Below, piece after piece: positions 59,377-64,000 of a stretch of DNA of 64,000 nt (positions within the stretch are counted from its first letter, which is position 1; every line of letters begins with the position of its first letter). The position numbers and the translations under genes were made by a program. The DNA is from Actibacterium sp. XHP0104. GTDB taxonomy: Bacteria; Pseudomonadota; Alphaproteobacteria; Rhodobacterales; Rhodobacteraceae. The stretch spans positions 186,001 through 250,000 of the forward strand of contig NZ_JAOWLE010000003.1 of NCBI RefSeq assembly GCF_025751515.1. The letters run 5' to 3'. The notes below the pieces were generated by a model that made no database searches, was not told where the DNA came from, and saw nothing but the letters and a program-made list of their open reading frames with translations.

Positions 59377-61106
59377 TGTGCCACCTTTCTGCCCAGCGAC
59401 TTGCGCACCGGATGCACGTTCGAAATTGTCTTTTCAAGCACCTCGTCACGCGGGCCATAGGCCGCGACGACGCCGCGATCCAGCACCAACAGCATCTCGC
59501 ATTCCGCGATCGCCTGCGGGCGGTGGGTCATCACGATGACCGAGCGGCCCAGCGTCTTGAATTCGCGCACGGTATTGTTCAGAGCGACCGAGCCCTCGGA
59601 GTCGAGCATCGAGTTCGGCTCGTCCAGGATCAGCAGAACCGGGTCGTCATACAGCGCGCGAGCCAGGGCGATACGCTGACGCTGGCCGCCCGACAGTGTG
59701 TTGTCATTGCCGTCGATAAAGGTGTCATAGCCATCGCTGAGATGGGTGATCATGTCATGGGCATTCGACCGCTTTGCCGCCTCAATCACCGCACGGGCGT
59801 CGGGGTTGGGCGACATGCGCGCGATATTTTCGGCCACGGTGCCGGAAAACAGCGTCACGGATTGCGGCAGATAGCCGATATGGCGGCCCAGATGTTCGGG
59901 GTCATACTGGTCAAGCGTGGCGCCGCCCAGGCGCACCTCGCCCCCGGCAAGCGGCCAATAGCCCGACAGCGCCCGCGCCAGGGTCGATTTGCCCGACCCG
60001 CTGCGCCCGATCACGCCAAGGGCCTGGCCCGGCTCGACCGTAAAGCTAAGGCTGCGCAGCGTCGGCGTGCGGGTGCCCGGCGGCAAAACGGTCAGGTTCG
60101 CGACCTTGAGATGCGCCTTGGGTTTGGGCAGCTCGGTGCGGTGGGGCATCGGCGGTACGGCAGACAGGTATGACGACAGCGACTGCCAGCCCGCGCGGGC
60201 CTTTTGCAGCACCGGCCAGTTGCCCATGGCCTGTTCGATCGGGGCCAGGCCGCGGCCCAGCAGGATCGACCCGGCGATCATCGAACCGCCGGTCAGGTGG
60301 CCCTGGATGACGTAATACGCGCCCGCGCCCAGCATCGCCGACTGCAGGAACAGGCGAAACGATTTGGTCACCGAGGCAAAGCTGCCGGTCCAGTCGGCGG
60401 CGGCGATATTGTCGCGCAGCGCGGCGTTGCGCAGATGCAGATAGCGGTGCAGCATGTTGCTGCGCAGACCCTGGCTTAGCACGACTTCGCTGCCCAGACG
60501 GGCCTGATCGGCAAAGGCATGGGTCTTTTGCGTCGCGATCTGGGCCGAGCGCACGCGCTTTTGGGTCAGGATCTGGTTGCTCAGCGCCAACACGACGATC
60601 ACCGCCGCACCGCCGACTGCCAGCCAGCCCATGGCCGGGTGGAACATGAAAATCGCAGCGATAAAGAGCGGCGACCAGGGCATATCCATCACCGCCAGCA
60701 GCACGGGCGAGGTAAACATCTCGCGGATACCATCCAGGTCGCGCAGGGCGGCGGTAGAGATCGGGCGATCCTTGGGATCGTTCGAGCGGCGCAGCGAAGC
60801 CTCGAACACGCGGGCGTCAAGTTCGCTTTGGAAGCGGGCGCCGACGCGGGCCATGACGCGGCCACGGGCGTAATCAAGCATACCCATCAGGCCATACAGG
60901 GCCGTGATCAGCACCGACAGCGCCACCAGCGTTTCAACAGAGCGCGACGCCAGAACGCGGTCATAAACCTGCAACATGTAAAGCGGGCCGGTCAGCATCA
61001 GAAGGTTGACGAAGATGCTGAAGACAAAGGCCCAAACCAGCAAAACCATCCCTTTTTTGCGCGCGGCTATCAGCTCGGCCGGTCCTTGCGGGCTTTGAGG
61101 GCTCAT
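59373..61106 (-). CDS. Type I secretion ABC exporter (PrtD family)
   Basis: The 577-residue half-transporter has six membrane segments (about 20-320) and an ATPase domain with Walker A GVIGRSGSGKSTLARALSG, signature LSGGQRQRIALARALY and Walker B VLLILDEPNSMLD. It lacks the N-terminal C39-like domain of HlyB, which places it near PrtD-type exporters. It is first in the unit exporter-adaptor-channel. No RTX-type substrate is seen in the window; the substrate is encoded elsewhere or is atypical. Confidence 0.94.
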   Translation of the reverse strand: MSPQSPQGPAELIAARKKGMVLLVWAFVFSIFVNLLMLTGPLYMLQVYDRVLASRSVETLVALSVLITALYGLMGMLDYARGRVMARVGARFQSELDARVFEASLRRSNDPKDRPISTAALRDLDGIREMFTSPVLLAVMDMPWSPLFIAAIFMFHPAMGWLAVGGAAVIVVLALSNQILTQKRVRSAQIATQKTHAFADQARLGSEVVLSQGLRSNMLHRYLHLRNAALRDNIAAADWTGSFASVTKSFRLFLQSAMLGAGAYYVIQGHLTGGSMIAGSILLGRGLAPIEQAMGNWPVLQKARAGWQSLSSYLSAVPPMPHRTELPKPKAHLKVANLTVLPPGTRTPTLRSLSFTVEPGQALGVIGRSGSGKSTLARALSGYWPLAGGEVRLGGATLDQYDPEHLGRHIGYLPQSVTLFSGTVAENIARMSPNPDARAVIEAAKRSNAHDMITHLSDGYDTFIDGNDNTLSGGQRQRIALARALYDDPVLLILDEPNSMLDSEGSVALNNTVREFKTLGRSVIVMTHRPQAIAECEMLLVLDRGVVAAYGPRDEVLEKTISNVHPVRKSLGRKVAQ

Positions 61107-61217
61107 GTGTGTCGGTTCCTTTACGCGCTACTACCGCTCTAGAAATATCATTTAGGACGGGAATGGAAACAATTTGTAAAACCGGCCCGATGTTGTGCGC
61201 TTCTTTGCGCAAAAGAA

Positions 61218-61241
61218 AACGGCGACCCGAAGGCCGCCGTT
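61218..61241 (-). terminator. Rho-independent terminator of VPLPA gene 2
   Basis: A stem AACGGCG / CGCCGTT with inner CC/GG pairs around a TTCG loop on the minus strand, followed by TTTTCTTTTG. It lies 22 nt after the stop of the gene at 61263-62132. Confidence 0.8.
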
Positions 61242-61262
61242 GTCATTAAGCTGTGATCGCGA

Positions 61263-62132
61263 TCAGGCGGTTGCGTGCTTGCGGCGACGCAGGGCACCAA
61301 AGCCCGCGATACCGGTCAGCAGCAGAACCCCACCCGCAGGCAGCGGAATGGTGCCGCCGATCTGGTCCTTGATTTCCTGCACCTTGATGTCGATGAAGGC
61401 CGCAGCGAACGATTCAGCCAGCAGGCCGCCCGAGCGCAGCAGGTTCAGGTCCCACACGGCGCCACCGGTTGCAGTGGCCAGCAGCGAGTAGTCCTGCTTG
61501 GTATTTCCATCATCAATGTTAGAAATGATGCCGCCAGCAGACTTGGTAAAGCCGCCCGAGCCATCGGCCGCATAGGCCTCGCCCTCGTCGTTCACGCCGA
61601 TCACACGGGTAGTCTGGTCGGAATGATACAACCAGTTGTTGACGACGGCGTTCAGCACGATGTTCGAACCGGACAGGGCCGACAGCATGCTGGCATAGGT
61701 GATGCCGGCATAGGCGCCACCGATGTCGTCACGGTCTTCGTCGGTGACCAGGATAAAGTTGACAGCATCGGCATCCAGGTTGAACGCGTTCATCGCGTAG
61801 GTCATGCCGGCATAGCCATCCTCGAGAAAGCCATCGAGACGCAGGTCGTTTTCCAGGTTGGTCGCCGTGGTGGTGGCGTCACCCAGAGTGCGCACCGTGC
61901 GCGGCACGTGGTTCGCGTCACCAAAGCCCACGACACCAAAGGTGGTGGTGATGCCTTCGGCGGCCAGCGCGTTGTTCAGATCCGGGATGATCTGTTCCAG
62001 GAAGGCGTGTTCACCACCCATGGAGCCCGATTCATCGACGATGAACACCACGTTCGCGGTGCCGATTTGCGATGCAAGAGCCGACGCAGCCGAACCAACG
62101 GCAAATGCGGCAGCAAGAAGAAGATGTTTCAT
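61263..62132 (-). CDS. VPLPA-type secreted protein 2 with von Willebrand A domain
   Basis: The 289-residue precursor has a signal peptide (about 1-21). A von Willebrand A domain follows, with a complete-looking metal site: DESGS (Asp33, Ser35, Ser37), the loop VVGFGDA and the later LVTDEDRDD. The C terminus is the sorting signal IPLPAGGVLLLTGIAGFGAL plus RRRKHATA. VWA domains bind proteins or sugars through a metal ion, so this is a good candidate for adhesion or matrix contact. The ATG at 62132 opens the signal peptide. Confidence 0.93.
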   Translation of the reverse strand: MKHLLLAAAFAVGSAASALASQIGTANVVFIVDESGSMGGEHAFLEQIIPDLNNALAAEGITTTFGVVGFGDANHVPRTVRTLGDATTTATNLENDLRLDGFLEDGYAGMTYAMNAFNLDADAVNFILVTDEDRDDIGGAYAGITYASMLSALSGSNIVLNAVVNNWLYHSDQTTRVIGVNDEGEAYAADGSGGFTKSAGGIISNIDDGNTKQDYSLLATATGGAVWDLNLLRSGGLLAESFAAAFIDIKVQEIKDQIGGTIPLPAGGVLLLTGIAGFGALRRRKHATA

Positions 62133-62420
62133 GAATTCCCCCGCTTGGTAAGAAAGGACAAGATTACAATTACCAAACCACACTACCCGAAATTTCAGAA
62201 AAAGTTAATGAATTCTGTGCGTTTGCGAGGCGTACCGCACATCATTCTTTGCCGACCCCCGGCCTCTTGTGGCGTGCGCGGTGATGCTGTTTGCGCCCAG
62301 ATATAGCCATATTATAGCCTTAATTTCATACCCTTAGGGCCAGATGGGTCCGGGCTTGTGCCTTGCATCATCGGCCGGGCAGTCACCCAGACAAGACTGA
62401 GCGCCCTGTCGAAACACACT

Positions 62421-62438
62421 GTTCACAAGGTTCACAAG
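62421..62438 (+). repeat. Perfect 9-bp tandem repeat
   Basis: GTTCACAAG occurs twice head-to-tail (62421-62429 and 62430-62438) in the gap between VPLPA genes 2 and 3. It may be a binding-site pair or a small slippage product. Confidence 0.6.
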
Positions 62439-62501
62439 ATGCCTCGCGGCGCGGTCGGGCATGAAAAAGCGTGGTGCGATTCGGGCAGGTGGAATGCGAA
62501 A

Positions 62502-62525
62502 AGGGCGGGCATCTCTGCCCGCCCT
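62502..62525 (-). terminator. Rho-independent terminator of VPLPA gene 3
   Basis: A perfect 10-bp stem, AGGGCGGGCA / TGCCCGCCCT, with a TCTC loop. On the minus strand it is followed by TTTTCGC. It lies 25 nt after the stop of the gene at 62550-63101. Confidence 0.8.
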
Positions 62526-62549
62526 CGATCATTCAGGATGCGCCTGGTT

Positions 62550-63101
62550 TCAGGCGGCTTTGCGACGGCGCGCGATGGTCAGGCCACCGATGGCGCCCAG
62601 CAGCAGCAGGCCCGAGGCCGGCAGCGGAATGGTTGCGCCGCCAAACGACGAGGTGTGGCTGAGGCCGCTGCCCGTGCCTTTGGTCGGGGCCCAGGTCAGG
62701 CCCAGATTGCCGCCCGAGGTGTTGTGCACCAGGAACGTGGCATCCGAGTTGCCGCCACCCAGCTTGAACAGGATGTACAGCGCCGAGGTGATGAAATCGC
62801 TCTTCGGGCTCTCATCCTTGACGTAGGACGTATAGGCGGTGTCGCCCGGAACCAGGTTGTTGTTCACGAATGCCAGCTCGGTCGCCTTGTTGGGCGGATG
62901 AACCGTGAAGATCTGGCCAACGGTGGCGCTGTAGGTCGAGGGCTGCAGCAGCAGCACTTCGCAGCCCGCATCGCAGGTCAGGGTGCCGCGCAGGCCGGTC
63001 ATGGCCGCAGCATCATCGTAGATGCCGATCGAAGCCGCTTGGGCCGTCTGAGCAAACAGGCCGAGCAGAGCGGCCACTACAAAATGCTTCAACTTAATCA
63101 T
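62550..63101 (-). CDS. VPLPA-CTERM-type secreted surface protein 3
   Basis: The 183-residue precursor has a signal peptide (IKLKHFVVAALLGLFAQTAQ, cut after AQA-A). A compact mature domain contains two cysteines in TCDAGCEVLL (a possible disulfide) and polar beta segments. The C-terminal signal IPLPASGLLLLGAIGGLTIA is followed by RRRKAA. Without a known domain its role is open; a matrix or envelope protein sorted by XrtD is likely. The start at 63101 opens the signal peptide. A sigma-54-like element lies 71 nt upstream. Confidence 0.9.
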   Translation of the reverse strand: MIKLKHFVVAALLGLFAQTAQAASIGIYDDAAAMTGLRGTLTCDAGCEVLLLQPSTYSATVGQIFTVHPPNKATELAFVNNNLVPGDTAYTSYVKDESPKSDFITSALYILFKLGGGNSDATFLVHNTSGGNLGLTWAPTKGTGSGLSHTSSFGGATIPLPASGLLLLGAIGGLTIARRRKAA

Positions 63102-63171
63102 TTTTCCCCACCCATGAGGTAAACAGCCAGACGGAATCATCCGGCACACTACGGATATACGTCCGACCTGT

Positions 63172-63187
63172 TTCCACAATTTCGCCA
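63172..63187 (-). promoter_or_regulatory. Sigma-54-like element upstream of VPLPA gene 3
   Basis: On the minus strand TGGCGAAATTGTGGAA is close to the TGGCACAATTGTGGC element found twice elsewhere (12 of 15 positions), but it has A for C at the last -12 position. It lies 71 nt before the gene start. Confidence 0.4.
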
Positions 63188-63321
63188 CAAATTCCAAGAC
63201 CCATTCGTAAATTTGCAGATATTCTACCTGTGGTTGCCAGCAATGTTGCCTCATAGGCCGTTTTTTCCGTCCGATCTCAGGGCATTGACCACAAATGCGC
63301 AACAGCGGGCAGATCGAAATG

Positions 63322-63337
63322 TGGCACAATTGTGGCG
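63322..63337 (+). promoter_or_regulatory. Sigma-54-like element upstream of the exosortase gene
   Basis: TGGCACAATTGTGGCG, identical over 15 nt to the element at 53613-53627, about 350 nt upstream of the exosortase start. A long leader would be needed if it is the promoter of that gene. Confidence 0.45.
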
Positions 63338-63501
63338 CGACTGCGAATCGAGGCGGCAGGCGGCACATGAACACTTTGCCTCCGAGCGGTTGATTGTCGC
63401 CCATTTGATGACAGCTACAGGCCGCTGACACGAACGTGACCCCTGTTGCCAAGACAGACGCCCTCCCGAAAACGCCCCGAAAATCAGCCCATTGCCTTGA
63501 T

Positions 63502-63516
63502 TTTAATACACTTTAA
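63502..63516. promoter_or_regulatory. CtrA-like box upstream of the exosortase gene
   Basis: TTTA-N7-TTAA followed by C, one mismatch from the CtrA consensus, 166 nt before the exosortase start. The local AT richness lowers its weight. Confidence 0.35.
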
Positions 63517-63682
63517 CGAAACCCCCGCAGCGCAGCTCCGCGATCGGCCGCAGCAAGACCTTGGGTGGCAACTGGTCAAAGCCCGCAAAAATGGGTTTCA
63601 TTGGGTGTCGGGCGGTTATCCCGATCCGCTGCGGCCCCATGGTTCGCGGTGCAATGGTGTTGATAGTAGTGGGCTTTGACAG

Positions 63683-64000
63683 ATGACGGATACCAGCCAG
63701 GTCACCAAAACGGACAGCTTGGCCAAGCTTGGCCTGACGCCGGGCATCTTTTGGCTGATCGTTACCCTTGTGGCCGCGGGGGTGTTTTTCCAGGAAGGCA
63801 TCTTCGAGCTGTTCGAAGCCTGGCAACAGCCCGAGTATTCGCACGGGCCGCTGATCCCGGTTCTGTCGCTGCTGCTGTTTCTGCGCCAACTGAAAACCGT
63901 GCCGATCAACTATGGCGATGTGCCCGACCGCTGGCCGGGGATCGTGCTGCTGGTGCTGGCCCTGACGCTGGGCTTCAGCGGCAAGATGATCGAGATCGAC
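63683..64000 (+). CDS. xrtD: Exosortase, XrtD type (5' part; cut by window edge)
   Basis: An exosortase is a multi-span membrane transpeptidase-like enzyme that cleaves C-terminal sorting signals. The visible 106 residues hold a first membrane segment (about 21-38), the family motif WQQPEYSHGPLIPVLSLLLF (about 49-68), and a second membrane region. The catalytic Cys, Arg and His lie downstream of the window. The XrtD name rests on the three VPLPA-type substrates nearby, since that signal is paired with XrtD; the exosortase family itself is clear from the YSHGPLIP motif. Confidence 0.85.
   Translation, partial: MTDTSQVTKTDSLAKLGLTPGIFWLIVTLVAAGVFFQEGIFELFEAWQQPEYSHGPLIPVLSLLLFLRQLKTVPINYGDVPDRWPGIVLLVLALTLGFSGKMIEID

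Larger units (their letters stand above)
62133..62549. promoter_or_regulatory. Intergenic region between VPLPA genes 2 and 3
   Basis: No gene is seen. The stretch is partly AT-rich and holds the promoter region of VPLPA gene 2 (a GG-N10-GC sigma-54-like pattern at 62294-62309, minus strand, is weak), a 9-bp tandem repeat, and the terminator of gene 3. Confidence 0.5.
63102..63682. promoter_or_regulatory. 581-nt divergent gap upstream of the exosortase gene
   Basis: No gene is recognised here. The gap separates VPLPA gene 3 (minus) from the exosortase gene (plus). It holds two sigma-54-like elements, one on each strand, and one CtrA-like box. Confidence 0.5.

Noticed and set aside
62294-62309. 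Sigma-54-like element upstream of VPLPA gene 2
   Set aside because: Only GG-N10-GC and TGGC agree; the rest differs from the other copies, so it could be chance.
1-64000. tRNA or rRNA genes, CRISPR arrays, insertion sequences, phage genes, integrases
   Set aside because: None were recognised by eye; no regular spaced repeats or transposase motifs were seen on either strand.

Overview
The window looks like a chromosomal stretch of a marine alphaproteobacterium of the order Rhodobacterales (roseobacter type). The basis is the GC-rich coding style, the alphaproteobacterial flagellar set (flaF, flbT, a DUF1217 gene, paired fliL genes, motE), TTAA-N7-TTAA boxes of the kind bound by the cell-cycle regulator CtrA, and proteins ending in the VPLPA-type sorting signal described from this group. 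No rRNA, tRNA, CRISPR array or insertion sequence was seen.

Region 1 (1 to about 30.8 kb) is a nearly continuous flagellar cluster. It is built from opposed transcription units: fliK-flgD (minus), flgJ-flgN (plus), fliC-flaF-flbT-DUF1217 (plus), fliI (minus), flgB-flgC-fliE-fliQ-flgF-flgG-flgA-flgH-fliL2 (plus), a ten-gene minus unit fliL-(coiled-coil protein)-motE-motA-(periplasmic repeat protein)-lytic transglycosylase-flhA-fliR-flhB-fliJ-like, fliF-fliH-fliN-fliP (plus), flgE-flgK-flgL-flgI (minus) and motB (minus). Together they encode the export gate, rod, L and P rings, hook, filament, MS ring, part of the C ring and the stator. fliG and fliM are not in the window. CtrA-like boxes lie in most of the divergent flagellar promoters.

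Region 2 (30.9 to 38.5 kb) starts with purU, a housekeeping gene, and continues with a minus operon for dTDP-L-rhamnose (rmlA, rmlD, rmlB, rmlC), a glycosyltransferase and a flippase-like ABC transporter. A small membrane-protein gene sits inside this operon.

Region 3 (38.7 to 56.5 kb) is an exopolysaccharide locus: a hexapeptide acyltransferase, a GT32 and three GT2 glycosyltransferases, a tyrosine kinase, a Wzz/GumC chain-length protein, an ExeA-type ATPase, an ExoY-type initiating transferase, a TPR lipoprotein of the exosortase-associated type, a short polysaccharide export (OPX) protein, an adjacent predicted outer-membrane barrel and a rhomboid protease.

Region 4 (56.5 to 64 kb) holds a type I secretion system (TolC-like lipoprotein, HlyD adaptor, PrtD-type ABC exporter), two genes for VPLPA-type secreted proteins (one with a von Willebrand A domain), and the start of an exosortase of the XrtD type, cut by the window edge. 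A third VPLPA-type gene lies in region 3.

The main inference is a joined motile/sessile module. CtrA-like boxes occur both at flagellar promoters and in the promoter region of the polysaccharide locus. A sigma-54-like element, TGGCAC-N5-TGGC, occurs word for word upstream of the export genes and of the exosortase, and looser forms lie in front of VPLPA-type genes. These regulatory claims come from motif reading alone.
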